A stretch of 33,984 nucleotides of DNA, from positions 1 through 33,984 of the forward strand of contig NZ_JABERD010000102.1 in assembly GCF_013044505.1 (NCBI RefSeq), given 5' to 3'. This DNA comes from Streptomyces sp. S3(2020) (lineage in GTDB: Bacteria; Actinomycetota; Actinomycetes; Streptomycetales; Streptomycetaceae). Positions 6,722 through 13,843 of the stretch are shown here, piece after piece. The first letter of the stretch is position 1. Each line of letters starts with the position of its first letter. Both the position numbers and the translations under genes were made by a program. The notes under the pieces were generated by a model. The model ran no database searches and was not told where the DNA came from. It saw only the letters and a list, made by a program, of their open reading frames with translations.

Positions 6722-9112
6722 ATGAGCGACGAGCCGCAGCCGCAGCAGCCGAACCAGGGCTGGGCACCCAGAGAACCCCAGGCGGCCGAAGAGCCCGGCG
6801 GGACGAACGGGAAGAAGCCCAAGCGGCCCAAGCGGACCGGATGGCGGCGGATCATCCCCACCTGGCGCATGGTGCTCGGCACCTTCGTCCTCGGGATACT
6901 GCTGCTGATCGGCCTGTTCTTCCTCGGCTACTCGCTGGTGAAGATCCCGCCCGCCAACGCCCTCGCCACCAAGCAGTCCAACGTCTACCTCTACGCGGAC
7001 GGCAGCCAACTCGCCCGCGACGGCGAGGTCAACCGCGAGAACGTCGGCCTCTCCCAGGTCTCCGTGGCGGCCCAGCACGCCGTACTGGCCGCCGAGGACC
7101 GCGACTTCTACTCCGAGTCGGCGATCGACCCCAAGGCGATGCTGCGCGCCGGCTGGAACACCGCCACCGGCAAGGGCACCCAGTCCGGCTCCACGATCAC
7201 CCAGCAGTACGTGAAGAACTACTACCTGGCGCAGGAGCAGACCGTCACCCGCAAGGTGAAGGAGTTCTTCATCTCGATCAAGCTGGACCGGGAGAAGTCC
7301 AAGGCCGAGATCCTGGAGGGCTACCTCAACACCAGCTACTTCGGCCGCAATTCCTACGGCATCCAGGCCGCCGCCCAGGCCTACTACGGCAAGGACGCCA
7401 CCGACCTCACCGCCGCCCAGGGCGCCTACCTCGCCGCGCTGCTCAACGCGCCCAGCGAGTACGACGTCGTCGCCCACCCCGAGAACAAGTCGGCCGCCGT
7501 CGCCCGTTGGGACTACGTCCTGGACGGCATGGTCAAGGAGGGCTGGCTCAAGCAGTCCGAGCGCGCCGGCCTGAAGTTCCCGATGCCGAAGGAGGCCACC
7601 GTCTCCACCGGCATGTCCGGGCAGCGCGGCTACCTCGTCAACGCCGTCAACGACTACCTGGCCGAGAACAAGATCCTCACCGCGGACGAGCTGGACGCCG
7701 GCGGCTACCGCATCACCACCACGTTCCAGAAGAGCAAGCAGGACGCCTTCGTCGACGCCGTCAACGACAAGCTGATGGACAAGCTCGACAAGAAGAACCG
7801 CAAGGTCGACACCTACGTCCGAGCGGGCGGCGCCGCCGTCGACCCGAAGACCGGGCAGGTCGTCGCCATGTACGGCGGCATCGACTACGTCAAGCAGTAC
7901 ACGAACAACGCCACCCGCCGGGACTTCCAGGTCGGCTCCACCTTCAAGCCCTTCGTGTTCACCTCGGCCGTCCAGAACGAGTCCACCACGCAGGACGGCC
8001 GCACCATCACCCCGAACACGATCTACGACGGCACCAACAAGCGCCCCGTCGAGGGCTGGACCGGCGGCTCCTACGACCCGGCCAACGAGGACGACGTGTC
8101 CTACGGCGACATCACCGTGCGCACCGCCACCGACAAGTCGGTGAACTCGGTGTACGCGCAGATGGCCGTGGACGTGGGCTCCGACAAGGTCAAGGACACC
8201 GCGGTCGCCCTCGGCATCCCCTCCGACACCCCCGACCTGACCGCGTCGCCCTCCATCGCGCTCGGCGTGAACACCGCCAGCGTCCTCGACATGGCGGAGT
8301 CGTACGCCACGCTCGCCAACCACGGCAAGCACGGCGCGTACACCCTGATCAAGACCATCACCCGGGACGGCAAGGACGTCGTGGAGCTGCCGGAACACAA
8401 GAGCACCCAGGCGGTCTCCCGCCAGGCCGCCGACACCACGACGTCGATCCTCCAGAGCGTCGTGGAGAACGGCACCGCCACCGCCGCCCAGGCCGCCGAC
8501 CGCCCGGCGGCCGGCAAGACCGGCACCGCCGAGGAGGACCAGGCCGCCTGGTTCGCCGGCTACACCCCCGACCTCGCCACCGTCGTCGCGGTGATGGGCC
8601 AGGACCCGGTCACCGCCAAGCACAAGTCGCTCTACGGCGTGATGGGCCTGCCGCGCATCAACGGCGGCGGGGCGCCCACCGAGATCTGGTCCCAGTTCAC
8701 CAAGGCTGCCCTGAAGGGCAAGACCGCCAGTGAGTTCGACCTCGAACTCCAGGAGGGCGCCGACGTCGTCGAGACCCCGACGCAGGAGCCGACCTTCGAA
8801 CCCCCGGACGACACCGAGGGCCAGGACAACGGCGGCACGACCGACGGCGGCCAGGACACGGGCGGCCAGACCGACGGCGGCACGACGGGCGACACCACGA
8901 CGACCGGCGGTACGACGGGCGACACCACCACGGGTGGCACGACCGGCGACACCACCACCACGGGCGGGACGACCGGCGACACGACCACCACCGGTGGCAC
9001 GACAGGGGACACGACCACCGGCGGCACGACGGGGGACACGACCACCGGCGGTACGACGACCGGTACGACAGGCGACACCACGGCGGGCGGGGGCCCACCC
9101 ACAACTCAGTGA
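6722..9112 (+). CDS. Class A penicillin-binding protein (transglycosylase/transpeptidase)
   Basis: A 796-residue bifunctional peptidoglycan synthase. After a basic cytoplasmic N-terminus and one membrane anchor (about residues 50-73) comes a GT51 glycosyltransferase domain. Its EDRDFY motif carries catalytic Glu125, followed by GSTITQQYVKN and the segment ending LNTSYFGRNSYGIQAAA. The transpeptidase domain follows, with S406TFK (nucleophile and Lys409), S473VN and K599TG. The last 90 residues are a T/G/D-rich low-complexity extracellular tail. ATG 6722 has AGGAG 12 nt upstream; the in-frame extension to 6566 is not protein-like. The gene is convergent with the SugE-type gene and overlaps it by 7 bp. 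The product polymerises and cross-links glycan at the outer face of the membrane. Confidence 0.95.
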   Translation: MSDEPQPQQPNQGWAPREPQAAEEPGGTNGKKPKRPKRTGWRRIIPTWRMVLGTFVLGILLLIGLFFLGYSLVKIPPANALATKQSNVYLYADGSQLARDGEVNRENVGLSQVSVAAQHAVLAAEDRDFYSESAIDPKAMLRAGWNTATGKGTQSGSTITQQYVKNYYLAQEQTVTRKVKEFFISIKLDREKSKAEILEGYLNTSYFGRNSYGIQAAAQAYYGKDATDLTAAQGAYLAALLNAPSEYDVVAHPENKSAAVARWDYVLDGMVKEGWLKQSERAGLKFPMPKEATVSTGMSGQRGYLVNAVNDYLAENKILTADELDAGGYRITTTFQKSKQDAFVDAVNDKLMDKLDKKNRKVDTYVRAGGAAVDPKTGQVVAMYGGIDYVKQYTNNATRRDFQVGSTFKPFVFTSAVQNESTTQDGRTITPNTIYDGTNKRPVEGWTGGSYDPANEDDVSYGDITVRTATDKSVNSVYAQMAVDVGSDKVKDTAVALGIPSDTPDLTASPSIALGVNTASVLDMAESYATLANHGKHGAYTLIKTITRDGKDVVELPEHKSTQAVSRQAADTTTSILQSVVENGTATAAQAADRPAAGKTGTAEEDQAAWFAGYTPDLATVVAVMGQDPVTAKHKSLYGVMGLPRINGGGAPTEIWSQFTKAALKGKTASEFDLELQEGADVVETPTQEPTFEPPDDTEGQDNGGTTDGGQDTGGQTDGGTTGDTTTTGGTTGDTTTGGTTGDTTTTGGTTGDTTTTGGTTGDTTTGGTTGDTTTGGTTTGTTGDTTAGGGPPTTQ
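8877..9105 (+). repeat. In-frame 27/30-bp repeats encoding the PBP tail
   Basis: Imperfect tandem units encode G-G-T-T-G-D-T-T-T(-T), varying by one Thr codon, so each unit is 27 or 30 bp. About eight units precede the stop. All length changes are multiples of three, consistent with repeat slippage under frame selection. Confidence 0.8.
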
Positions 9113-9426
9113 CCGGACGTCGCCTTCAGCCCGACGACAGCGACGAGCAGCAGACATACGAAGAAGATCCGGGCGGCGGTCGCCGGCTCCCCCAGCACCA
9201 CCATGCCGAGCACCGCCGCCCCGGCGGCCCCGATACCCACCCACACGCCATAGGCGGTACCGATGGGAAGGGTCTTCGCGGCGTGGGACAGCAGCAGCAT
9301 GCTCGCGACGATCCCGGCACCGGTGAGCAGACTGGGGACCAGCCGGGTGAAACCGTCGGTGTACTTCATACCGATCGACCAGCCGACCTCGAGCAGACCG
9401 GCGACGACGAGCAGAACCCAGGCCAT
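9106..9426 (-). CDS. sugE: SMR-family guanidinium exporter (SugE/Gdx type)
   Basis: A 106-residue protein with four membrane helices and the small multidrug resistance fold. Its sequence follows E. coli SugE closely: LLEVGWSIGMKYTDGFTRL at the N-terminus (central membrane Glu in helix 1), PIGTAYGVWVGIGAAGAA in the middle and GEPATAARI before the last helix. SugE/Gdx members export guanidinium in exchange for protons, unlike the EmrE polydrug branch. The start ATG at 9426 has GGAGG 8 nt upstream. The leader contains a guanidine-III-like aptamer, which independently supports the Gdx assignment. The gene end overlaps the convergent PBP stop by 7 bp. The frame is open further upstream but would run through the leader RNA. 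Confidence 0.92.
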   Translation of the reverse strand: MAWVLLVVAGLLEVGWSIGMKYTDGFTRLVPSLLTGAGIVASMLLLSHAAKTLPIGTAYGVWVGIGAAGAAVLGMVVLGEPATAARIFFVCLLLVAVVGLKATSGH

Positions 9427-9462
9427 GACAGGCACCTCCGAGACGCGGATTTCTTCACGGGT

Positions 9463-9506
9463 GCGTCGTCTTTGCTTTTCAGCCCGGTACGGCGCGTCTC
9501 GTCGGG
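9463..9506 (-). promoter_or_regulatory. Guanidine-III (ykkC-III) riboswitch-like aptamer
   Basis: On the minus strand a P1 stem CCCG/CGGG encloses ACGAG, then GCGCCGU. After CUGAAAAGCAAAG follows ACGACGC, which can pair with GCGCCGU as the pseudoknot helix with one C-A mismatch. From memory, order and loop sequences match the Thermobifida fusca guanidine-III aptamer, whose pairing partner is ACGGCGC. A 9-nt segment inside the aptamer (9493-9501) is fully complementary to 9439-9447, directly abutting the Shine-Dalgarno. That would be a natural expression platform controlling translation of the SugE-type exporter. Confidence 0.8.
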
Positions 9507-9537
9507 TCGTCCTTCCAAAATAGCAAAGGAACAGCAA

Positions 9538-9569
9538 AAGGGGCTGGTGACGATGGTCACCAGCCCCTT
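9538..9569 (-). terminator. Rho-independent-type terminator after the GroES-like gene
   Basis: A perfect 14-bp stem (AAGGGGCTGGTGAC) has a 4-nt loop and is followed on the minus strand by a short U-rich run (CTTTTGCTGTT, overlapping the stem end). It lies between the GroES-like stop and the riboswitch, separating the two transcripts. Confidence 0.8.
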
Positions 9570-9580
9570 CCGGCTTCGAA

Positions 9581-9931
9581 TTACAGGTACAGCCCAGTCG
9601 AGTCCTCGGACCCCTCGAACCGGTCCGCGGCCACGGCATGCAGATCACGCTCGCGCATGAGCACATAGGCGACGCCCCGCACCTCGACCTCGGCACGGTC
9701 CTCGGGGTCGTACAGAACGCGGTCCCCCGGCTCGACGGTCCGGACGTTCTGCCCGACCGCGACGACATCGGCCCAGGCCAGCCGCTTGCCGACGGCCGCG
9801 GTGGCGGGAATGAGGATGCCGCCCCCGGAACGCCGCTCGCCCTCACCGGCGTCCTGCCGCACGAGCACACGGTCGTGCAGCATCCGGATGGGCAGCTTGT
9901 CGTGCGGGGTGTTGTCTCTGTTGGCGCTCAC
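9581..9931 (-). CDS. GroES-like co-chaperonin family protein
   Basis: A 116-residue single-domain GroES-fold protein. It has PIRMLHDRVLVRQD near the start, a mobile-loop-like segment GERRSGGGILIPATA, and the roof region VGQNVRTVEPGDRVLYDP. It is longer than canonical GroES (about 97-102 residues) because of an N-terminal extension and a C-terminal tail. No groEL is adjacent, so it is more likely the stand-alone actinobacterial paralogue than the main groES of a groESL operon. It is monocistronic, with a strong hairpin terminator directly downstream. Client or partner unknown. Confidence 0.85.
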   Translation of the reverse strand: MSANRDNTPHDKLPIRMLHDRVLVRQDAGEGERRSGGGILIPATAAVGKRLAWADVVAVGQNVRTVEPGDRVLYDPEDRAEVEVRGVAYVLMRERDLHAVAADRFEGSEDSTGLYL

Positions 9932-9982
9932 GGCTGAGAACCTACCTGCCTGAGAGGTGTATGTACGCGCCCGGGTCAGCCC

Positions 9983-10312
9983 TTACGCCTTACGACGCCG
10001 GGCGCCCAGGGCGAGCAGCCCCACGAGCCCGACGGCGACGAGCGCGACGGGAATGACACGCTCCAGACGCGGGGCACCGTCACCGTCGACGAACTGGGCC
10101 TTGGTGTTGCTGACGGCCCGGTTGACGCCGACGTAGGCCCGCCCGAGCGTGTGGTCGATGTTCGACACGACCTTGGCCTTGGCGTCGCCGACGATCGTCT
10201 TCGGGTGCACCCGCACCCCGATCTCGTCGAGCGTCTCGGCCAGGTTCTCGCGGCGGCGCTTGATGTCCGCCTCGATCTGCGCCGGGGTTCTGGTGTCCGA
10301 CGTGTCCGCCAC
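9983..10312 (-). CDS. DUF3618 domain protein, single C-terminal membrane anchor
   Basis: A 109-residue protein whose N-terminal half matches DUF3618 (TPAQIEADIKRRRENLAETLDEIGVRVHP). The middle is amphipathic helix, and a single hydrophobic segment (VIPVALVAVGLVGLLALGA) ends in the basic tail RRRKA, so it is predicted to be tail-anchored. Such proteins occur widely in actinobacteria, often near phage-holin-type DUF1469 proteins, but here it stands alone and divergent from bcp. Function unknown. Confidence 0.85.
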   Translation of the reverse strand: MADTSDTRTPAQIEADIKRRRENLAETLDEIGVRVHPKTIVGDAKAKVVSNIDHTLGRAYVGVNRAVSNTKAQFVDGDGAPRLERVIPVALVAVGLVGLLALGARRRKA

Positions 10313-10417
10313 CGTACGGCCTCCGAGGTGTCAGTCGATGTCTGTCGATGCTGTTCCGGACAGTCTGTCAGTTGTCCGGGCGACCGCACTGTCGGCACCC
10401 CCGGTTAGGCTGGCCCG

Positions 10418-10885
10418 ATGAGCGAGCGACTCCAGCCCGGGGACGTGGCCCCCGCCTTCACCCTCCCCGACGCCGACGGCAATGACGTGTCCCTCTCGGA
10501 CCGCAAAGGCCGCAAGGTCATCGTCTACTTCTACCCCGCGGCCCTGACCCCCGGCTGCACGAAGCAGGCCTGCGACTTCACGGACAACCTGGAGGTGCTG
10601 GCCGGCGCGGGGTACGACGTCATCGGCATCTCCCCCGACAAGCCCGAGAAGCTGGCCAAGTTCCGCGAGAAGGAGTCCCTCAAGGTCACCTTGCTGGCGG
10701 ACGAGGACAAGACCGTCCTCGACGCCTACGCCGCCTTCGGCGAGAAGAAGAACTACGGCAAGACCTACATGGGCGTCATCCGCTCCACGATCGTCGTGGA
10801 CGAGGAGGGCAAGGTCGAACACGCCTTCTACAACGTCCGGGCGACAGGCCATGTCGCGAAGATCATCAAGGACCTGGGCATCTGA
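10418..10885 (+). CDS. bcp: Thiol peroxidase Bcp (peroxiredoxin Q)
   Basis: A 155-residue atypical 2-Cys peroxiredoxin. The motif YPAALTPGCTKQACDF carries peroxidatic Cys47 and resolving Cys52, five residues apart as in Bcp/PrxQ enzymes. It reduces hydrogen peroxide and alkyl hydroperoxides in the cytoplasm using thioredoxin. Length and fold landmarks (PGDVAPAFTLPDADG at the start, GVIRSTIVVDEEGKV near the end) are standard. No Shine-Dalgarno precedes the ATG. A -10-like TAGGCT ends 6 nt before it, so the mRNA may be leaderless. Confidence 0.95.
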   Translation: MSERLQPGDVAPAFTLPDADGNDVSLSDRKGRKVIVYFYPAALTPGCTKQACDFTDNLEVLAGAGYDVIGISPDKPEKLAKFREKESLKVTLLADEDKTVLDAYAAFGEKKNYGKTYMGVIRSTIVVDEEGKVEHAFYNVRATGHVAKIIKDLGI

Positions 10886-10944
10886 CACCCCCACTTCCGC
10901 GGACCGAGCGGCCCACACCGGGATGACCTGGTGCGGGCCGCGAA

Positions 10945-11090
10945 CGGGTGGCCGAGTGCGGCACCGCCCCCGAGCGGCTCGGCAAGCCCATGACGCTGGA
11001 GGTCGATCACATCAGCGGGCCTGGAGCGACCACCGGCGGGAGAATCTGCGGCTGCTGTGTCCCAACTGCCACACGATCACGGCCACCTGA
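10945..11090 (+). pseudogene. Frameshifted C-terminal remnant of an HNH endonuclease
   Basis: Reading from about 10945 gives AECGTAPERLGKPMTLEVDHISG, the first half of an HNH motif with its zinc Cys. From about 11022 the neighbouring frame gives WSDHRRENLRLLCPNCHTITAT and a stop, the second half (ENLRLLCPNCH). The two halves join only if one nucleotide is restored near 11017-11022. Actinobacterial HNH proteins of this type are far longer, so the N-terminal part is missing. It lies 72 bp before a tRNA gene. A small ancestral domain broken by deletion and frameshift is the simplest reading. Confidence 0.75.
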
Positions 11091-11162
11091 TGCCGAGGCG
11101 GGCGCAGAGCCCGCCAGGTGCTCGAATACGGGACCGCCTCGCCGGGTAGCATGAGCGCGCGG

Positions 11163-11246
11163 GCGGCCGTGGCGGAATTGGCCTACGCGCAGCACTTAGG
11201 ATGCTGTGGGAGAAATCCCTTGAGGGTTCGAGTCCCTCCGGCCGCA
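11163..11246 (+). tRNA. tRNA-Leu (anticodon UAG)
   Basis: A class II tRNA of 84 nt with no encoded CCA. The 7-bp acceptor stem is GCGGCCG/CGGCCGC with discriminator A. The anticodon stem CAGCA/TGCTG encloses loop CTTAGGA (anticodon TAG at 11197-11199). It has a long variable arm and a T-arm GAGGGTTCGAGTCCCTC. A TAGCAT at 11147-11152 is a plausible -10. This is not the UUA-decoding bldA tRNA. Confidence 0.96.
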
Positions 11247-11257
11247 CACCTTTGATT

Positions 11258-11288
11258 CGAAGGTCCATCCCTACCGGGTGGACCTTCG
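11258..11288. terminator. Hairpin terminator between tRNA-Leu and rdgB
   Basis: Inverted repeat CGAAGGTCCA/TGGACCTTCG (10 bp), extended inside by CCC/GGG. It sits between the convergent tRNA and rdgB ends, and may serve both strands. Confidence 0.7.
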
Positions 11289-11294
11289 CTGCTG

Positions 11295-11897
11295 TCAGCC
11301 CAACAGCTCCCGCACCACCGGCACCAACCCCCGGAACGCCTGGCCTCGATGGCTGATCGCGTTCTTCTCCTCAGCCGTGAGCTCGGCGCAGGTTCTCGTG
11401 TCCCCCTCCGGCTGGAGGATCGGGTCGTAGCCGAAGCCGTTCGTGCCGGTCGGGGTGTGGCGGAGCAGGCCTCGTAGGCGGCCCTCGACCACCCGTTCCG
11501 TGCCGTCCGGCAGGGCAAGGGCCGCCGCGCAGGCGAAGTGGGCGCCTCGGTGTTCGTCCGCGATGTCCGACAGTTGGGCCAGGAGCAACTCCAGGTTGGC
11601 GCTGTCGTCGCCGTGCTTGCCCGCCCAGCGGGCCGAGAAGATGCCGGGGGCGCCGTTCAGGACGTCCACGCAGAGGCCCGAGTCGTCGGCGACCGCCGGC
11701 AAGCCCGTTGCCCGGGCGAGGGCGTGGGCCTTCAGGAGGGCGTTCTCGGCGAAGGTGACGCCGGTTTCTTTGACGTCCGGGATCTCCGGGTACGCGTCCG
11801 CGCCGACGAGGTCGTGGGGCAGGCCCGCGTCGGCGAGGATGGCGTGGAGTTCGGTGATTTTCCCGGCGTTGCGGGTGGCGAGGATCAGGCGGGTCAT
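11295..11897 (-). CDS. rdgB: XTP/dITP diphosphatase (RdgB/HAM1 family)
   Basis: A 200-residue nucleotide-pool sanitising enzyme that hydrolyses dITP, ITP and XTP to monophosphates plus pyrophosphate. Family signatures are LATRNAGKITEL at the N-terminus (substrate loop), ADDSGLCVDVLNGAPGIFSARW in the middle (metal-binding and catalytic Asp residues) and GTNGFGYDPIL plus ISHRGQAF near the C-terminus. Length is normal. It sits downstream of rph and a lipoprotein gene on the same strand; rph-rdgB linkage is common in actinobacteria and supports the call. Confidence 0.96.
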   Translation of the reverse strand: MTRLILATRNAGKITELHAILADAGLPHDLVGADAYPEIPDVKETGVTFAENALLKAHALARATGLPAVADDSGLCVDVLNGAPGIFSARWAGKHGDDSANLELLLAQLSDIADEHRGAHFACAAALALPDGTERVVEGRLRGLLRHTPTGTNGFGYDPILQPEGDTRTCAELTAEEKNAISHRGQAFRGLVPVVRELLG

Positions 11898-11931
11898 GCC
11901 CCTCAGTATCCCGGGCCCGGCCCTCCCCCGC

Positions 11932-12330
11932 TTACGACGTGCAGACCTTCGTCAGTTCGCCCGCCGCGTCCGTGATGGGGGTGAGGTCGGGCGTCTCGTC
12001 GCCGTTCTCGACGGCCGTACGGACGTTGCCCACCGCCTCGTTGAGGTTGTCGACGGCCTTGTTGACGTCGGCGTTGTCGGTCTTGTCGCCGATCTCGTCG
12101 AGGTTCTTGTCGATGGAGGCGAGGGACTCCTCGATCTGTGTCGGGTCGTTGGACGCGTTCTCGACCGCCTGCTGGAGGTCCACGACGCTGTCGGCCACGG
12201 CTTCGGCGGTCTGGACGCAGTCCAGTGCCTTGCTGACCGCGTCGCAGCCGGTGGTCAGGCCGACCGTCAGTCCTACCGCCGCTACGACTGCGGCGATCGC
12301 GGTGCCTCGACGGCGTCGGCTCTCGGCCAT
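11932..12330 (-). CDS. Small predicted lipoprotein
   Basis: 132 residues from the ATG at 12330, with AGGGAGG upstream. A basic N-terminus (MAESRRRRG) and hydrophobic stretch end in the lipobox LTTGC (Cys29), so the mature protein is predicted to be a lipid-anchored extracytoplasmic protein of about 104 residues. The remainder is acidic and helical, with heptad-like spacing (SLASIDKNLDEIGDKTDNADVNKAVDNL split by turns), resembling a coiled coil. It lies between rph and rdgB on the same strand. I do not recognise a functional family. An in-frame extension to 12495 would remove the signal-peptide logic and is rejected. Confidence 0.82.
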   Translation of the reverse strand: MAESRRRRGTAIAAVVAAVGLTVGLTTGCDAVSKALDCVQTAEAVADSVVDLQQAVENASNDPTQIEESLASIDKNLDEIGDKTDNADVNKAVDNLNEAVGNVRTAVENGDETPDLTPITDAAGELTKVCTS

Positions 12331-12378
12331 GGTGATGATCCTCCCTTGCTCAGCCCCAAGGGCCCCCGTGTACTGGCC

Positions 12379-12455
12379 GGGCGTACGGCGGTGTGCCGTA
12401 CGCCCGTACCCGTAGTGACGCGAGCGCGGGCGGTCGGGTTGCCCGTTCCGACCGC
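12379..12455. other. Two hairpins between rph and the lipoprotein gene
   Basis: Hairpin 1 is GGGCGTACGGC/GCCGTACGCCC (12379-12405, 11 bp, 5-nt loop). Hairpin 2 is GCGGTCGG/CCGACCGC (12430-12455, 8 bp), followed on the plus strand by TTTT. They may terminate or attenuate rph transcription before the lipoprotein gene. Confidence 0.45.
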
Positions 12456-12472
12456 TTTTCTTGGTGCGTCCT

Positions 12473-13210
12473 TTACTTTTCGAGGACGGTATCAAGGGCC
12501 TTGCGCTGGAGGACAGCGAGTTCCGTGCAGCCCGAAACGGCCAGGTCGAGAAGGGAGTTGAGTTCGTCGCGGGCGAAGGGCTCGGCCTCGGCGGTGCCCT
12601 GGATCTCGACGAAGCGGCCGTCGCCGGTGCAGACGACGTTCATGTCGGTCTCGGCGCGGACGTCTTCCTCGTAGCAGAGGTCCAGGAGCGGGACTCCGCC
12701 CACGATGCCCACCGAGACGGCCGAGACGGTTCCCGTCAGGGGCTGGCGGCCGGCCTTGATGAGCTTCCTGCCCTGGGCCCAGGAGATCGCGTCCGCCAGT
12801 GCCACGTACGCGCCGGTGATGGCCGCGGTGCGGGTGCCGCCGTCGGCCTGGAGCACGTCGCAGTCCAGCACGATCGTGTTCTCGCCGAGCGCCTTGTAGT
12901 CGATGACCGCGCGCAGGGAGCGGCCGATGAGGCGGGAGATCTCGTGGGTGCGGCCGCCGATCTTGCCGCGGACGGATTCGCGGTCGCCGCGGGTGTTGGT
13001 GGCGCGGGGCAGCATGGAGTACTCGCCGGTCACCCAGCCCTCGCCGCTGCCTTTGCGCCAGCGGGGGACGCCTTCGGTGACGGAGGCGGTGCAGAAGACC
13101 TTCGTGTCGCCGAAGGAGACGAGGACGGAGCCCTCGGCGTGCTTGCTCCAGCCGCGTTCGATGGTGACGGGGCGGAGCTGTTCGGGGGTGCGGCCGTCGA
13201 TTCGAGACAT
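12473..13210 (-). CDS. rph: Ribonuclease PH
   Basis: A 245-residue phosphorolytic 3'-5' exoribonuclease that trims tRNA 3' ends. Sequence landmarks are MSRIDGRTPEQLRPVTIERG at the start, FGDTKVFCTASV, GWVTGEYSMLPRAT and RGDRESVRGKIGGRTHEISR (RNA- and phosphate-binding region), and LDCDVLQADGGTRTAAITGA. The last motif is the phosphate-binding and hexamer core. The ATG at 13210 matches the family N-terminus. The long open frame to 13486 crosses a palindromic element and is not coding. Confidence 0.97.
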   Translation of the reverse strand: MSRIDGRTPEQLRPVTIERGWSKHAEGSVLVSFGDTKVFCTASVTEGVPRWRKGSGEGWVTGEYSMLPRATNTRGDRESVRGKIGGRTHEISRLIGRSLRAVIDYKALGENTIVLDCDVLQADGGTRTAAITGAYVALADAISWAQGRKLIKAGRQPLTGTVSAVSVGIVGGVPLLDLCYEEDVRAETDMNVVCTGDGRFVEIQGTAEAEPFARDELNSLLDLAVSGCTELAVLQRKALDTVLEK

Positions 13211-13227
13211 GGCGCTGAGCCTAGCGG

Positions 13228-13423
13228 CAGGGCCGGCCGCCAAACTCCCGGCGTCCGCCCGAAGGGCGGGCCCGGCGGCGTCTGGTGCTCCCCCAGAGGG
13301 GGTACCCCCAGATCGCAAGGCGCCGGAGCGCCCTCGTGGCGGAGCCACGTGGGCGATTCGGCAACGCGGCGAGCGTGCGTGCCAGACGCCGCCGGGCAGG
13401 CGGGAGTTTGGCGGCCGGCCCTG
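13228..13423. repeat. 196-bp nested palindromic intergenic element (MITE-like)
   Basis: Perfect 23-bp terminal inverted repeats (13228-13250 and 13401-13423, outer end CAGGGCCGGCCGCC, inner end AACTCCCG). A second nested perfect 13-bp pair lies inside: CGGCGGCGTCTGG (13273-13285) with CCAGACGCCGCCG (13382-13394). The centre holds further small hairpins (CCCCCAGAGGGGG, GGCGCCGGAGCGCC, CGTGGCGGAGCCACG). No target duplication was found. The whole could extrude as a branched cruciform or fold as RNA. Confidence 0.75.
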
Positions 13424-13429
13424 AGATAC

Positions 13430-13466
13430 GGAAGGGGCTCCTCCCGCGGTGGGAAGAGCCCCTTCC
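13430..13466 (-). terminator. Hairpin terminator after nagF
   Basis: 11-bp stem GGAAGGGGCTC/GAGCCCCTTCC with an inner TCCC/GGGA helix, 16 bp beyond the PTS EIIB stop codon on the minus strand. Confidence 0.75.
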
Positions 13467-13482
13467 GGGGTGAACGGGCGGC

Positions 13483-13716
13483 TCACATCATGTCTTCGAT
13501 CTCCGCGGCGATGGGGTCGGCGTCGGTGCCGATGACGACCTGGATCGCGGTGCCCATCTTGACGACTCCGTGGGCGCCGGCGGCCTTCAGGGCGGCTTCG
13601 TCGACGAGTGCCGCGTTGTGGACCTCGGTGCGGAGGCGGGTGATGCAGCCCTCGACCTCTTCGATGTTGTCGATGCCGCCGAGCCCGGCGACGATCTTCT
13701 CTGCCTTGGTGGCCAT
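13483..13716 (-). CDS. nagF: PTS EIIB component, GlcNAc/glucose type
   Basis: A 77-residue stand-alone EIIB domain. The phosphorylated cysteine is Cys24 in EEVEGCITRLRTEV, the classical glucose/N-acetylglucosamine EIIB signature; it passes phosphate from EIIA to the sugar during transport. ATG 13716 has a good GAGGAG upstream. It is divergent from the first EIIC gene across a 127-bp region with a dre-like site. Both EIIC genes lack a fused B domain, so this protein probably serves one or both. The symbol follows the S. coelicolor arrangement from memory. Confidence 0.9.
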   Translation of the reverse strand: MATKAEKIVAGLGGIDNIEEVEGCITRLRTEVHNAALVDEAALKAAGAHGVVKMGTAIQVVIGTDADPIAAEIEDMM

Positions 13717-13807
13717 GTCGGTCTCCTCATGCACAGTTGGCCCAACTTCGCGAGCGATTGCGCTGTACGTACCGAAAGATGACGTCACAGCAACCCAATC
13801 GTCCGTA

Positions 13808-13824
13808 ACTGGTCTACACCACCT
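13808..13824. promoter_or_regulatory. DasR-responsive element (dre)-like operator
   Basis: ACTGGTCTACACCACCT resembles the remembered dre consensus ACTGGTCTAGACCACT, and the right arm contains ACACCA. It lies in the nagF-nagE1 divergent region, 20 bp before the nagE1 start, where DasR could repress both genes. Confidence 0.75.
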
Positions 13825-13843
13825 GACAGGCGGTCGCCAACTC

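Noticed and set aside
6227..9244. A 1005-codon open frame on the minus strand opposite the PBP gene
   Set aside because: It is an antisense shadow of high-G+C coding sequence: low-complexity Gly/Val/Arg composition, no recognisable domain, and the plus-strand frame has full PBP motifs.
9426..9540. Guanidine-I or guanidine-II riboswitch
   Set aside because: The long conserved guanidine-I core is absent. One GG-ACGA-CC element recalls guanidine-II, but the second hairpin is missing and the guanidine-III layout fits far better.
11163..11246. bldA, the developmental UUA-reading tRNA-Leu
   Set aside because: The anticodon loop is CTTAGGA, giving UAG, not UAA.
10886..11300. An integrative element attached at the tRNA-Leu 3' end
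   Set aside because: No integrase and no second copy of the tRNA 3' segment were seen nearby; the sequence after the tRNA is a plain terminator hairpin and rdgB.
13778..13785. TGACGTCA palindrome as a CRE/CRP-type operator
   Set aside because: A single 8-bp palindrome also occurs by chance at the clpS start (about 23867-23874); no supporting spacing or flanks.
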